A DNA stretch of 64,000 nt from Aeromonas simiae (GCF_000820125.1 NZ_CDBY01000083.1:5657-69656), one strand, 5' to 3'; shown: positions 18,946-28,151, numbered from the stretch's first letter. The notes: a model not told the origin generated them from the sequence alone. Made by a program: numbers and translations.

Positions 18946-19701
18946 ATGCTGGAGTATCGTGCAGCGCCGCAGTTGCTGGCAGGCAAGGTGATTCTGGTCA
19001 CCGGCGCCGGTGACGGCATTGGCCGCGAGGCCGCCCTCACCTATGCGGCCCACGGCGCGACCCTGATCCTGCTCGGGCGCAGCGTGGCCAAGCTCGAAGC
19101 CACCTTCGACGCCATCGAGGCCGCCGGCGGGCCGCTGCCGGCCATCGTGCCGCTCGATCTGATGCACGCCAAGGCCGCCGACTACCGCGGTCTGGCCGAC
19201 ACCTTCGAGCGCCAGTTCGGCCGCCTCGACGGCGTGCTGTTCAACGCCGGCCAGCTCGGTACCCTCTGCCCCTTTGAGCAGATCAAGGAGCACGAATGGG
19301 ACGAGGTGATGCAGGTCAACGTCAAGTCCGAGTTCCTGATGACCCAGGCGCTGCTGCCACTGCTGCGCCGCACCGCCAAGGCGCAGGGCGAGGCGGTGCT
19401 GCTTTACACCTCATCGAGCGTGGGCCGCAAAGGGCGCGCTTACTGGGGCAGCTACGCCGTCTCTAAGTTTGCCGTGGAGGGGATGATGGAGGTGCTGGCC
19501 GACGAGCTGGAACACACAGGGGTGCGCGTCAACACCATCAACCCGGGCGGCACTCGCACCAAGATGCGGGCCAGTGCCTTCCCGGCCGAAGATCCCATGA
19601 ACCTCAAAACTCCGGCCGACTTGATGCCGCTTTATCTCTATTTGATGGGCAAAGAGAGCCGTGGCCAGAGCGGCAAGACCTTCGTGGCCCAGCCGAAATG
19701 A
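18946..19701 (+). CDS. yciK: YciK family short-chain oxidoreductase
   Basis: The 251-aa SDR protein has the NAD(P)-binding TGAGDGIGREAAL near residue 20, the NAG motif (LFNAGQLG), and the catalytic Ser plus YAVSK (Tyr-x3-Lys). AGGAG precedes the ATG. Synteny with sohB supports the YciK name. The physiological substrate is not established for this family. Confidence 0.92.
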   Translation: MLEYRAAPQLLAGKVILVTGAGDGIGREAALTYAAHGATLILLGRSVAKLEATFDAIEAAGGPLPAIVPLDLMHAKAADYRGLADTFERQFGRLDGVLFNAGQLGTLCPFEQIKEHEWDEVMQVNVKSEFLMTQALLPLLRRTAKAQGEAVLLYTSSSVGRKGRAYWGSYAVSKFAVEGMMEVLADELEHTGVRVNTINPGGTRTKMRASAFPAEDPMNLKTPADLMPLYLYLMGKESRGQSGKTFVAQPK

Positions 19702-19796
19702 CGAGGGTGTGACGGCGCGAGCATTCCTGTCGCCCGCCCCCTTGCTCCCTCCCGGCATTTGATATGCTTGAGGCACAGTTCTTGTCAGGTAACCCT

Positions 19797-20666
19797 ATGT
19801 TTCGCCCCAAGAGTACCATCGAGCAGTGGCGCATCTTCCAGGCCGTCGTGGAGTTCGGCGGCTATACCCAGGCCGCCGAGGCGCTGTGCAAGAGCCAATC
19901 CTCCCTCAACCATGCGGTGGCCAAGCTGCAACAATCCCTCGGTGTCGCCCTGCTTGAGGTGCGCGGGCGCAAGGCGGTACTGACCCCGGCCGGCCAGCTC
20001 TTCTTGCAGCGCTCGCGCCAGCTGCTCACCCAGATGGAGGAGCTGGAGGGGCTGGCGCAGAATCTGGAGCGCCAGTGGGAGCCGCAGATCAATCTCTACC
20101 TCTCGGCACTGCAACCCCGCGAGCGGCTCTACCGCGCCATGACGCGCTTCGCCCCGCGCTCGCGCGGGTGCCGCATCAACCTGTTTGAGCGCATCCACTG
20201 CCACTTCAACGCCATGCAACCGGGCGATCTGATGATGACCGAACACCTGCCGGGCGATCAGAGCGGCCTGCCTCTTGACGAGGTGCTGCTGATCCCGGTC
20301 TGCGCCCCAACCCATCCGCTGGCCGAGCGGGCTGACAACCTGAGCGTGAACGATCTGGCCAACCACACCGAGCTGGCGCTGCATCCCCCCATCCACCGCG
20401 CCGTCGACTGGGGCCACAGCGACACCGCCTGGACCGTCACCCACTACACCGAGGCGCTGACCCTGATCGGCCAGGGGCTCGGCTATGGCTGGCTGCCACG
20501 CCATCTGATCCAACCTGAGCTGGAGCTGGGCTCACTACACCAACTGCACCCGGTGGAAGGGAGCGAGCGACGCCTCTATACCTACCTGCTGACCCCCGAT
20601 CCCAGCAAGCTGGGCCCGGCAGCCGAGCTGCTGCTGCGCCTGCTGCGCAGCGAATACCAGCACTAG
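19797..20666 (+). CDS. LysR family transcriptional regulator
   Basis: The 289-aa protein has an N-terminal winged helix-turn-helix (residues about 8-66: IEQWRIFQAVVEFGGYTQAAEAL, SQSSLNHAVAKLQ) and an effector-binding domain. The start at 19797 follows an AGGT ribosome binding site; the upstream ATG at 19764 would add eleven unlikely residues. The gene does not diverge from an obvious target. It converges on the Set-like exporter gene, and the stop codons overlap. Regulon unknown. Confidence 0.85.
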   Translation: MFRPKSTIEQWRIFQAVVEFGGYTQAAEALCKSQSSLNHAVAKLQQSLGVALLEVRGRKAVLTPAGQLFLQRSRQLLTQMEELEGLAQNLERQWEPQINLYLSALQPRERLYRAMTRFAPRSRGCRINLFERIHCHFNAMQPGDLMMTEHLPGDQSGLPLDEVLLIPVCAPTHPLAERADNLSVNDLANHTELALHPPIHRAVDWGHSDTAWTVTHYTEALTLIGQGLGYGWLPRHLIQPELELGSLHQLHPVEGSERRLYTYLLTPDPSKLGPAAELLLRLLRSEYQH

Positions 20667-21835
20667 ACGTTACGCACCCGCAGGCAGCCGAGCAGGGCCA
20701 GCACCGCCAGGCCGGCTGCCACCACAAACACCCCGTGGAAACTCCACCACTCGGCCACCAAACCGGCGATGGCGCCGGCCAGGATGGAGCCGGTGCGGAT
20801 GCTGTTGGTAAAGAGGGTGGTGGCCACCCCCGCCCTGCCCGGCATCAGATCCTGAAAGTAGGACATGCCGATCCCGGCCACGATGCCGATGAAGATGGCG
20901 TTGAACAGTTGCAGCATCAGCAGGGTGCGCTCCCCGGTCAGCGACAGCAGGCCGCCATAGAAGATAACCCCCGCCAGTACCGCCAGCAGCAACATGGGAC
21001 GCTTGCCAAAGCGCGCCGTGTAGTGGCCGGCCAGCAGCATGAAGGGGATCTCCAGCGCCGCCGCCGTGCCCATCAGCAGGCCCGCCAGACGCTCCTCCAG
21101 CCCCAGCTCGCGGGTGATGTAGAGCGGCATGTTGATGAGGTACATGCTGTTGCAGGTCCACATCAGGGTGCAGGCGATAAACAGCGCCCGCACGTCCCGA
21201 TCGCGCCAGCTGCTCACCTTGGGTCGATCGCCGAGCGGGGCCGGCAGCGGCAGTGAGGGGAGCCAGCGCCAGACGATGGCGCAGCACACCAGAAAAGCCA
21301 GCGCCGAGGCCAGATACATGAAGGAGAAGCCGTAACCGATGGCGATGGCAAAGGCGAGCGGCGGGCCGATGACCCAGGCCAGCGAGAACTGGGCCCGCAT
21401 CACCGAACTGAACATGTCAGCGCGGCGCCCTTCCCGATCCACGTGCTCACGGGCCAAGGCAAACAGCTGGGGGCTGGCAGTACCGGCGATGCTGCCAAGC
21501 AGGACCCCGAGCGAAGCGAGCAGCCAGTAATGCCGGTTGAAGGCAAACAGCAGCGAGGCCAGCACACCGGCACCGCAGCAGATCAGGATCAGCTGCTTGC
21601 GATCGCCACGAAGATCGGAGCGTTGCCCCAGCCATTGGCTGACCAAGATCCCCACCACGGCGTTGATGGTGTAGAAAAGGCCGATGAGAAAGGGGCGCAC
21701 CCCGACCTCCTGGGCCAGAAACAGGGAGAGGGTCGGCACCTGCAACGCCACCGCCATGCCGGTGGTAAAGGTGACCCCCAAGAAGGAGAGGGAGATGGGA
21801 TCGCTGCCGCGACGCAGGGCTGAGACAAGTTTCAT
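20663..21835 (-). CDS. MFS sugar efflux transporter, Set family
   Basis: The 390-aa transporter has about twelve spans and resembles E. coli SetA/SetB in length (about 393 aa) and sequence (GVTFTTGMAVALQVPTLSLF near the start; MWTCNSMYLINMPLYIT in the second half). Set proteins export sugars and sugar analogues. Start 21835 is favoured; 21850 is possible, and neither has a clear ribosome binding site. It diverges from a C-S lyase gene across 144 bases. Its stop overlaps the LysR stop. Confidence 0.85.
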   Translation of the reverse strand: MKLVSALRRGSDPISLSFLGVTFTTGMAVALQVPTLSLFLAQEVGVRPFLIGLFYTINAVVGILVSQWLGQRSDLRGDRKQLILICCGAGVLASLLFAFNRHYWLLASLGVLLGSIAGTASPQLFALAREHVDREGRRADMFSSVMRAQFSLAWVIGPPLAFAIAIGYGFSFMYLASALAFLVCCAIVWRWLPSLPLPAPLGDRPKVSSWRDRDVRALFIACTLMWTCNSMYLINMPLYITRELGLEERLAGLLMGTAAALEIPFMLLAGHYTARFGKRPMLLLAVLAGVIFYGGLLSLTGERTLLMLQLFNAIFIGIVAGIGMSYFQDLMPGRAGVATTLFTNSIRTGSILAGAIAGLVAEWWSFHGVFVVAAGLAVLALLGCLRVRNV

Positions 21836-21979
21836 GGGCACATCTGGCATGAGGATGAATGGCGTGGAGTTCGCTTTATGAGGGCATTTCCCCCCGCTGT
21901 CAATTGTGCCGCGCCCCTTGCCCTCCCCCCTCCTGCCCCGTAGAGTGGAGCGGACAAACACCGAGCGCGGAATGAAGAT

Positions 21980-23122
21980 ATGTTTGATTTTGATAAGGAA
22001 ATTGATCGCAGCAACACCATGAGCCTGAAGTGGGACAAGTACAAGGGTCGTGACGTGTTGCCCATGTGGGTGGCCGATACCGACTTTCTCTCCCCCCCCG
22101 GCGTCATCGAGGCCCTCACCCAGCGCGTTGCTCACGGCATTTTTGGCTACTCACGCCCCTCCCCCCGCCTCATCGAACTCATCATCAACCGGCTGGCCGA
22201 TCGCTATGGCTGGCACATCGAGCCGGAGTGGCTGGTGTTTCTGCCGGGGGTCGTGCCGGGGCTGAACCTGGCCTGCCGCGCCTGGACCGCCCCTGGCCGC
22301 GGCGTCATCACGCCCAAGCCGGTCTACTACCCCTTCTTGCTGGCGCCGGGGTTTAACGAGCGCCCGCTGCTCACGGTGCCGATGCAGGAGGTAGCTGGTC
22401 GCTGGGTGCTCGATCTCGACGAGCTCGAGTTGCAGGCGTCGGGCGCCGATCTGCTGCTACTGTGCCACCCGCACAACCCGGGGGGCACCGTCTTCACCCG
22501 CGACGAGCTGGCCGCCATCGATGCCATCGCCGCGCGCCACAACCTGGTGGTCTGCTCCGACGAAATCCACTGCGACCTCATCCTCGACCCGGATGCCCGC
22601 CACATTCCCTACGGCGCCCTGAGCGAGGAGGCCGCCCAGCGCTGCGCGGTGATGATGGCGCCGAGCAAGACCTTCAACATCGCTGGCCTGTGCTGCTCGT
22701 TTGCGGTGATCCCCAACGAGCGGCTGCGCCTCAAACTGCAACAGGCGATGCGCGGCATCAGTGCCGACGTCAACCTGCTGGGGTTTGTGGCCGCCGAGGC
22801 CGCCTATGAGAGCGGCGAGGCGTGGCTGGATGCCCAGCTTGACTACCTGCGCGGCAACCTGGCTCTGATCGAGCAGGCGGTGGCCCGCTGGCCGGGCGTC
22901 AAGCTGGCGCGCCATCAGGCCACCTACCTGGCGTGGCTGGATGTCACGGCGCTTGGCCTGGGCGATCCCATCGCCTTCTTCGAGCAGGCCGGGGTCGGCC
23001 TCTCGCCGGGCGCCCAGTTTGGCGATGGCCAGTGTGTACGCCTCAACTTCGGCTGCCCCCGCGCCCGCCTGCAACAGGCGCTGGCTCGCATGGAGCAGGC
23101 GATATTGGCCCATCTGGGATGA
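21980..23122 (+). CDS. PLP-dependent C-S lyase, PatB/MalY family
   Basis: The 380-aa aminotransferase-fold enzyme begins with DRSNTMSLKWDKYKGRDVLPMWVADTD, characteristic of MalY/PatB cystathionine beta-lyases. HPHNPGG, SDEIHCDL and the PLP-lysine in APSKTFNIAGL are present. It probably cleaves cystathionine or other beta-C-S substrates to pyruvate, ammonia and a thiol. In E. coli MalY also modulates MalT; no mal genes are seen here. It is followed by a strong hairpin. Confidence 0.9.
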   Translation: MFDFDKEIDRSNTMSLKWDKYKGRDVLPMWVADTDFLSPPGVIEALTQRVAHGIFGYSRPSPRLIELIINRLADRYGWHIEPEWLVFLPGVVPGLNLACRAWTAPGRGVITPKPVYYPFLLAPGFNERPLLTVPMQEVAGRWVLDLDELELQASGADLLLLCHPHNPGGTVFTRDELAAIDAIAARHNLVVCSDEIHCDLILDPDARHIPYGALSEEAAQRCAVMMAPSKTFNIAGLCCSFAVIPNERLRLKLQQAMRGISADVNLLGFVAAEAAYESGEAWLDAQLDYLRGNLALIEQAVARWPGVKLARHQATYLAWLDVTALGLGDPIAFFEQAGVGLSPGAQFGDGQCVRLNFGCPRARLQQALARMEQAILAHLG

Positions 23123-23123
23123 T

Positions 23124-23158
23124 GCCAAGGCCGGATTGCTTCACTATCCGGCCTTGGC
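23124..23158 (+). terminator. Hairpin after the C-S lyase gene
   Basis: A 12-bp perfect stem (23124-23135 with 23147-23158) has an 11-base loop and starts two bases past the stop. The T-run after it is weak, so it may terminate inefficiently or act as an mRNA-stabilising element. Confidence 0.65.
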
Positions 23159-23199
23159 TAAAGTTTGAAACCGGGTTTTGCCTGCGAGGCCACACCACA

Positions 23200-24243
23200 G
23201 TGAAATTACGACCCTTTCTCCTGCCGCTGATGCTCAGCATGCTCCTGCCCGTTCAGGCCGACGAGCTGCCCGGCGTCATCACCATTGGCACCGGTAGCGT
23301 CACCGGCGTCTACTACCCGGCCGGCGGCGCCATCTGCCGCCTGCTTAACCGCGATGAAAGTGCCACCACCCGCTGCGCCGTGGAGAGCACGGGGGGCTCG
23401 CGCGACAACTTGTCACTGCTGGCCAAGGGGGAGATCGAACTGGCGTTTGTACAGTCGGATCTGTTGTGGGAGGCGGTGCGCGGCCAGGGGGCGTACGCTG
23501 GCAAGCCGCTGCGCGACATGACCACCCTCTTCTCGCTCTATGTCGAGCCTCTCAATCTGGTGGTGCGCGGTGACAGCGATATCCAGCAAGTGGAGGATCT
23601 CAAGGGTAAGCGGGTCGGCATCGGCAACCCCGGCTCGGGGGACAGGGCCACGGTCGACGCCCTGCTGGCCGCGCTCGGCTGGGATGCCCACGCCTTTGCC
23701 GCCGTCGATGAAAGCAAGGCGGCCGAGCGGGTCGAGGCGCTGTGTCGTGGCAAGACGGATGCCTTCTTCATGGTCGCCGCCCACCCCAACCAGACCGTGA
23801 CCGAGGCCGTGACCGAGTGCAACGCCAGACTGGTGCCGCTGGAGGGCGATGCCATCAACACCCTGCTCGCCAATTTCCCCTACTACAGCAAGGTGCAGAT
23901 CCCAGGTGGCCTCTATCGCATGCAGGATCAGGCGCTGACCAGTTTTGGCACCACAGCGCTGCTGGTGGCCCGTCAGCAGTTGCCGGCTACCCTGGTCTAT
24001 CGGATCGATCAGGAGGTGTTCAATCAGTTCGAGGCGTTCAAGCGGCTGCACCCGGCGTTTGCCCACCTGCGGCGCGAACAGATGCTGGCCAATGCCTTCC
24101 TCCCCTTCCACCCGGGCAGCGCCGCCTTCCTGGCCGGCACGCCCCCCATGGCCACGCCTCCAGCGGTCAGCGCGGCGCCGGCAAGCTCGGCCGCCGCTCC
24201 CTCCCGGGGCGCATCCAGTGCAGCGAGTTCCCAGATAAGATAA
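23200..24243 (+). CDS. TAXI family TRAP transporter substrate-binding protein
   Basis: The 347-aa precursor starts with GTG at 23200, preceded by GAGG, and has a signal peptide (KLRPFLLPLMLSMLLPVQA). The mature sequence has the TAXI signature: ITIGTGSVTGVYYPAGGAICRL, then ESTGGSRDNLSLL and LAFVQSDL. TAXI proteins usually feed a fused DctQM-type TRAP permease, but no permease gene is adjacent, so it is an orphan here. The last 35 residues are Ala/Ser/Pro-rich and probably disordered. The substrate is unknown. Confidence 0.9.
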   Translation: MKLRPFLLPLMLSMLLPVQADELPGVITIGTGSVTGVYYPAGGAICRLLNRDESATTRCAVESTGGSRDNLSLLAKGEIELAFVQSDLLWEAVRGQGAYAGKPLRDMTTLFSLYVEPLNLVVRGDSDIQQVEDLKGKRVGIGNPGSGDRATVDALLAALGWDAHAFAAVDESKAAERVEALCRGKTDAFFMVAAHPNQTVTEAVTECNARLVPLEGDAINTLLANFPYYSKVQIPGGLYRMQDQALTSFGTTALLVARQQLPATLVYRIDQEVFNQFEAFKRLHPAFAHLRREQMLANAFLPFHPGSAAFLAGTPPMATPPAVSAAPASSAAAPSRGASSAASSQIR

Positions 24244-24270
24244 AAAAACCGGCCATGGGCCGGTTTTTTT
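24242..24270. terminator. Bidirectional terminator
   Basis: A GGCC-rich 6-bp core stem (24249-24254 with 24258-24263) is extended by A/T pairing, with A-runs before and T-runs after. It lies between the convergent TAXI and LysR genes. Confidence 0.9.
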
Positions 24271-24271
24271 A

Positions 24272-25123
24272 TCACGGGGCCGGCATGCGGCTCGCTATCT
24301 CTTCCTCGACCCAACCGAGCAGCGCCTTGATGGCGCGCGAGAGGATCTGGTTCTGCCGCACTATGTAGCCCAGGCTGGCGGTTGGAAACTCGACCAGCCG
24401 GCGCACCGGCACCGCGTCATCACGCCGGCGCAGCAAGGCAAAATCGGGCACCACCGCCACCCCGAATCCCGCCTCGGCCCAGTCGAGCTGGGCATCGACA
24501 CTGCCCACCTCCATCACCCGGTAGCGCCCAAGCTGCGGCAGCGCCGGGTCGAGCAAGGCCCGGGTGCGGGTATCGTGACCGAGCAGGATCAGGGTGGGCT
24601 CCTGCTCGTCGAGCCCCTCGCCCAGCGCGCACCACCCCACCTCGCGCAGGGCGGTAAAGTGCAGCGAGTCGTTTTGCCGCTGCTCCAGCACGAAACCGAG
24701 ATCGGCGCGGCCACTGCGCACCAGCTCGGCGGAGCGATCCGAGGTGGTATTAAACAGCGCCAGATCGATGCCGGGATAGGCCTGCTTGAAGCGCTGGAAC
24801 GGGCGGATCAGCAGCAGCCGCGAGATGATGTCGCTCGCCGCTAGGGTGATGGTGCCTTGCGCCAGATCCCCCAGCGCATTGAGATCGGACTGGCACAGTT
24901 GCAACTCGCTGAGGGTGCGCTGGGCACTCACCAGCAAGCGCTCACCCGCCTGGGTCAGACGAAACGGGCTGCGCTCGATGAGCCGCACCTTAGTGGCCTC
25001 TTCCAGACGTTTGAGGTGCAAGCTCACGTTGGGTTGGGTCATGTGCAGCTCGGCGGCGGTCTGGCCGAAGTGACCGAGCCGCGCCAGCGTAACGAAGGTA
25101 TTGAGCCAATTGATGTCGAGCAT
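24272..25123 (-). CDS. LysR family transcriptional regulator
   Basis: The 283-aa protein has an N-terminal HTH (NWLNTFVTLARLGHFGQTAAELHMTQPNVSLHLKRLEE) and a periplasmic-binding-protein-like effector domain. It diverges from the purA-like gene across about 140 bases, so it could regulate that gene or only itself. Ligand and targets are unknown. Confidence 0.87.
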   Translation of the reverse strand: MLDINWLNTFVTLARLGHFGQTAAELHMTQPNVSLHLKRLEEATKVRLIERSPFRLTQAGERLLVSAQRTLSELQLCQSDLNALGDLAQGTITLAASDIISRLLLIRPFQRFKQAYPGIDLALFNTTSDRSAELVRSGRADLGFVLEQRQNDSLHFTALREVGWCALGEGLDEQEPTLILLGHDTRTRALLDPALPQLGRYRVMEVGSVDAQLDWAEAGFGVAVVPDFALLRRRDDAVPVRRLVEFPTASLGYIVRQNQILSRAIKALLGWVEEEIASRMPAP

Positions 25124-25266
25124 GAAGAGCCACCGGGTCGTGCGCCAGGTCTCATTATATGAGTTGCTTATCGGAGGAATAAAGATAATTAACTTTTCAT
25201 ATTCCTGCCGGGCACCTAGGATGAAGTCTTCGTGTTTTGATGTGTCACGTTCTAGGAGAAAGCAGC

Positions 25267-26523
25267 ATGTCGTCTATCGTGGTGGTTGGAGCCAACTGGG
25301 GTGATGAAGGCAAAGGCCGCATCGTGGATTATCTGGCCGGCCAAGCCGGTGCCAGCATCCGTTTCCAGGGCGGTAACAACGCCGGGCATACCGTCGTCAA
25401 CGAGCTGGGCACCTTCAAGCTGCACCAGGTTCCGAGTGGTGTCTTCAATCCGGACTGCCTGGTCGTACTCGGCCCCGGCATGGTGATCAGCCCTGAGAAA
25501 CTCACCGTCGAACTCGACGAAGTGAAGGCCTCCGGCGTGACGCCTAAGCTCGCCATCTCCGATCGTGCCACCCTGTGCCTGCCGCTGCACGCCATGGAAG
25601 ATACCCTGGAAGAGCAGCGTCTGGGTGATGGCGCCTATGGCTCCACCCGTCAGGGCATCGCCCCGGCCTACGGTGATCGGGTCATGAAAAAGGCGATCCT
25701 GGTTGGCTGGCTGAAACAGCCGGACGTGCTGGTCGAGCGGATCCAGTTCTTCCTCGACTGGAAACTGCCGCAACTCAAGGCCCTCTACCCGAGCTTCGAG
25801 TTCACCCAGAGCGCCCAAGAGATGGCCGACTGGCTGCTGGAAGTCTCTGCCCCCTGGATTGATTCAGTCTGCAACGTCAGCATGCCGCTCAAGGCGCTGC
25901 AAGCCGAAGGCAAGACCCTGCTGTTCGAAGCCCAGCTCGGTGCGGGCCGTGACCTTATCTACGGCGAATACCCCTGGGTCACCTCCTCCCACGTCTCCGG
26001 CGCCTATGCCGGCATCGGTGGCGGCCTGCCGGGTCTGCGCCCGGAGCGCGTCATCGCGGTTGCCAAGGCGTTCAGCACCTCCGTCGGTACCGGCACCCTG
26101 CTGACCGCCATGGAGAACCAGGACGAGTTCCGTAAGATCGCCAACGAATTCGGCGCCACCACTGGTCGCCCCCGTGATGTCGGCTACTTCGATGCCGTCG
26201 CCACCAAGAACGGCGTCGAGCTGCAAGCCGCCACCGAAGTGGCCCTGACCAAGCTGGACTGCCTGACCGGCCTGCCGGATCTGAAGATCTGCGTGGCCTA
26301 CGAAGGGGCCCACACCGAAAACCCGATCTGGCCGCAGACCGCCGGCCTCAAGCCCGTCTACGAGCAGATGGAGAGCTGGAGCGAAGACATCACCGGCTGC
26401 CGCAGCTTCGAAGAGCTGCCGCTGGCTGCCCAGCAGTACGTGCTGCGCATCGAGGAGCTGCTCGGTGTACCGGTGCCGATGGTCTCTGTTGGCCCTGGCC
26501 GTGACGAGATGATCCTGCGCTAA
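25267..26523 (+). CDS. purA: adenylosuccinate synthetase homologue, divergent
   Basis: This 418-aa PurA-family protein would convert IMP, GTP and aspartate to adenylosuccinate. The GTP loop GDEGKG with catalytic Asp13 and His41 (NNAGHT) are retained at E. coli numbering. Several signature stretches differ: GSTRQGIAPAY for GTTGRGIGPAY, a Lys pair where E. coli has Arg143, AQLGAGRDLIYGEYPW for the QGTLLDIDHGTYPY loop, and TTGRPRD for TTGRRRR. The two loop arginines that bind aspartate appear kept. The protein is 14 residues shorter than E. coli PurA. The usual hfq-hflKC context is absent, so this may be a second, specialised copy. The start has AGGAGAA upstream. Confidence 0.8.
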   Translation: MSSIVVVGANWGDEGKGRIVDYLAGQAGASIRFQGGNNAGHTVVNELGTFKLHQVPSGVFNPDCLVVLGPGMVISPEKLTVELDEVKASGVTPKLAISDRATLCLPLHAMEDTLEEQRLGDGAYGSTRQGIAPAYGDRVMKKAILVGWLKQPDVLVERIQFFLDWKLPQLKALYPSFEFTQSAQEMADWLLEVSAPWIDSVCNVSMPLKALQAEGKTLLFEAQLGAGRDLIYGEYPWVTSSHVSGAYAGIGGGLPGLRPERVIAVAKAFSTSVGTGTLLTAMENQDEFRKIANEFGATTGRPRDVGYFDAVATKNGVELQAATEVALTKLDCLTGLPDLKICVAYEGAHTENPIWPQTAGLKPVYEQMESWSEDITGCRSFEELPLAAQQYVLRIEELLGVPVPMVSVGPGRDEMILR

Positions 26524-26536
26524 GCGCTGCATCCAT

Positions 26537-26564
26537 ACACAGGGGAGCCTCGGCTCCCCTGTGT
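26537..26564 (+). terminator. Hairpin terminator after the purA homologue
   Basis: Arms 26537-26549 and 26552-26564 pair perfectly for 13 bases; the innermost pairs probably open to form the loop. Only a weak pyrimidine run follows. Confidence 0.7.
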
Positions 26565-26642
26565 CGTCTCTGCTTAATAGAGTCTTAAGCCGGCCATGCC
26601 AAGGTGGCGGCCGTCCACATCGAAAATGCAAAGGAGAGAACG

Positions 26643-27023
26643 ATGGCAAAGCCAGGCGCCACGGGGTTGACCCGGGTGATTCACGCGACCGGCTACAGCA
26701 TGCAAGGATTGGGGTCAGCCTGGCGGCACGAGGCCGCCTTTCGCCAGGAGCTGATCCTCATCGTGCTGTTGACCCCGCTCGCCTTCGTGGTCGGCCACGA
26801 CCTGCTACAAAGCCTGCTGCTGATCGCTCTGGCTTGGCTGGTGGTCATCGTCGAGATCATCAATTCCGCCATCGAAGCCGTGGTGGATCGCATCGGTCAT
26901 GAGCGCCACGAGCTCTCTGGCCGCGCCAAGGATCTCGGCTCGGCCGCGGTCTTCCTTACCCTGGCACTCAACGGCGTCGTCTGGTGTGCACTGGCCGGCC
27001 GCAACCTGTTCGGCCTTTGGTAA
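26643..27023 (+). CDS. dgkA: diacylglycerol kinase
   Basis: The 126-aa inner-membrane enzyme phosphorylates diacylglycerol using ATP; E. coli DgkA is 122 aa. It has an amphipathic N-terminus, three spans, and the family signature EIINSAIEAVVDRIG with catalytic glutamates, then HELSGRAKDLGSAAV. The start at 26643 has AAGGAGAG upstream, whereas the longer in-frame ATG at 26604 lacks a site. Confidence 0.95.
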   Translation: MAKPGATGLTRVIHATGYSMQGLGSAWRHEAAFRQELILIVLLTPLAFVVGHDLLQSLLLIALAWLVVIVEIINSAIEAVVDRIGHERHELSGRAKDLGSAAVFLTLALNGVVWCALAGRNLFGLW

Positions 27024-27035
27024 GAGCACAGACAT

Positions 27036-27063
27036 AAAAAGCGGGGCCTTGGCCCCGCTTTTT
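27036..27063 (+). terminator. Rho-independent terminator of dgkA
   Basis: A GC-rich stem (27039-27048 with 27051-27060, inner pairs probably open) is flanked by an A-run and a T-run. Confidence 0.9.
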
Positions 27064-27148
27064 ATTTGCCGAGCCACCTGGCTCTTAAGCAACTCTTAAT
27101 GGGAGGGACGCACACTCGGCTCACCATCATGATGCGCAGGAGAGCGCT

Positions 27149-27670
27149 ATGACCAAGTACCCGTTTCCCTTCATCACCTTGCACTGGCTGACCGCAGTCA
27201 GCGTCATCCTCGCCTATCTGACCAGCGGTGATCCGACCCGAGCCCACTCCAGCCTTGATGCCCTTATCGGCCAGCTGCATGTGGCCACCGGCATGCTGGT
27301 GTTTGCCCTGGTCTGCGTCAGAGTGCTGCTGCGCCTGAGCCTGCCGATGCCGCCGCAGACCCCCAGCCACCCGCTGCTAAACAAGAGCGCCAGCGCGGCC
27401 CACCTGCTGCTCTACCTCTTGCTGTTCCTCACCCCGCTCGCCGGCTGGTGCAAGCTTTCGGCCAAGACGACCGAGTTCAGTGCCCTGGGGTGGCACCTCC
27501 CCCTGCTGCCGAGCCCGACCAGCCTGCTGGCCGCCCTTGGCAACGCCCATGAACTCATCGGCAATGCCTTCATCACCCTGGTGGGACTGCATGCGCTGGC
27601 TGCGATCTTTCACCACGTCTATCTCAAAGACGGTGTGCTACAAAAGATGCTGCCACGCAGACCCCTGTAA
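27149..27670 (+). CDS. cytochrome b561 family protein
   Basis: The 173-aa protein has four predicted spans and histidines placed as haem ligands: FITLHWLTA in the first, GQLHVATGM in the second, and NAHELIGN and LVGLHALAAIFHH toward the end. It resembles bacterial CybB/YodB di-haem b561 proteins, which move electrons from the quinol pool or scavenge superoxide. AGGAGA precedes the ATG. Confidence 0.88.
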   Translation: MTKYPFPFITLHWLTAVSVILAYLTSGDPTRAHSSLDALIGQLHVATGMLVFALVCVRVLLRLSLPMPPQTPSHPLLNKSASAAHLLLYLLLFLTPLAGWCKLSAKTTEFSALGWHLPLLPSPTSLLAALGNAHELIGNAFITLVGLHALAAIFHHVYLKDGVLQKMLPRRPL

Positions 27671-28151
27671 GGCGGATGGTGCCAGCGTCACCAGATCTCA
27701 CCGCCTAGAGCACGAAAATGCGGCGCAGCCCTGGGGTGGCAATTGAAAAGGAGGAGTGGGCCGCACCATGCCCCCGGCGAGCGGTGCGACCATTGCCCTC
27801 TCTTGGTCGGGAACCGCAGGGAGTGCCTAGATCACTAATAGCCATTGAGTTTGGGGAGAAATGATCCCCGCGGCTTTGAAAGTCTAGATAGGCGCAGATC
27901 CCGCGATAGAAACGTCGGGGGCCACATCAGCAGGGGCGCCGCGACAGAGCGCGAGTTCGAGCTGCCACAGCCACGTTTCGCTCTACGGCGAGCAGACGAT
28001 GTTGGTACACAGGGAAGCACGGATAGCCAAGATCACGTAATGGCTTAGGCTGCGGGAGGCGAGTGTAGCCGGTGCCGGAGGCGTTTTTACTCAGAGACAT
28101 GATTGTTTCACCCAGTTGATCCAGGAAAATAATCACGCAGGTCTAGAAATG
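27671..28151. other. Gene-free stretch left of the tRNA-Ser element
   Basis: About 480 bases without a supported gene. A minus-strand frame (27927-28136, 69 codons) and others are open but have no ribosome binding site and no family I know. This was the sequence downstream of tRNA-Ser before the element inserted. It may hold decayed remnants of earlier insertions, but I cannot show that. Confidence 0.5.

Noticed and set aside
25267..26523. PurZ (2-aminoadenylosuccinate synthetase) identity
   Set aside because: The catalytic Asp of GDEGKG, which is replaced in PurZ, is retained, and no phage genes are nearby.
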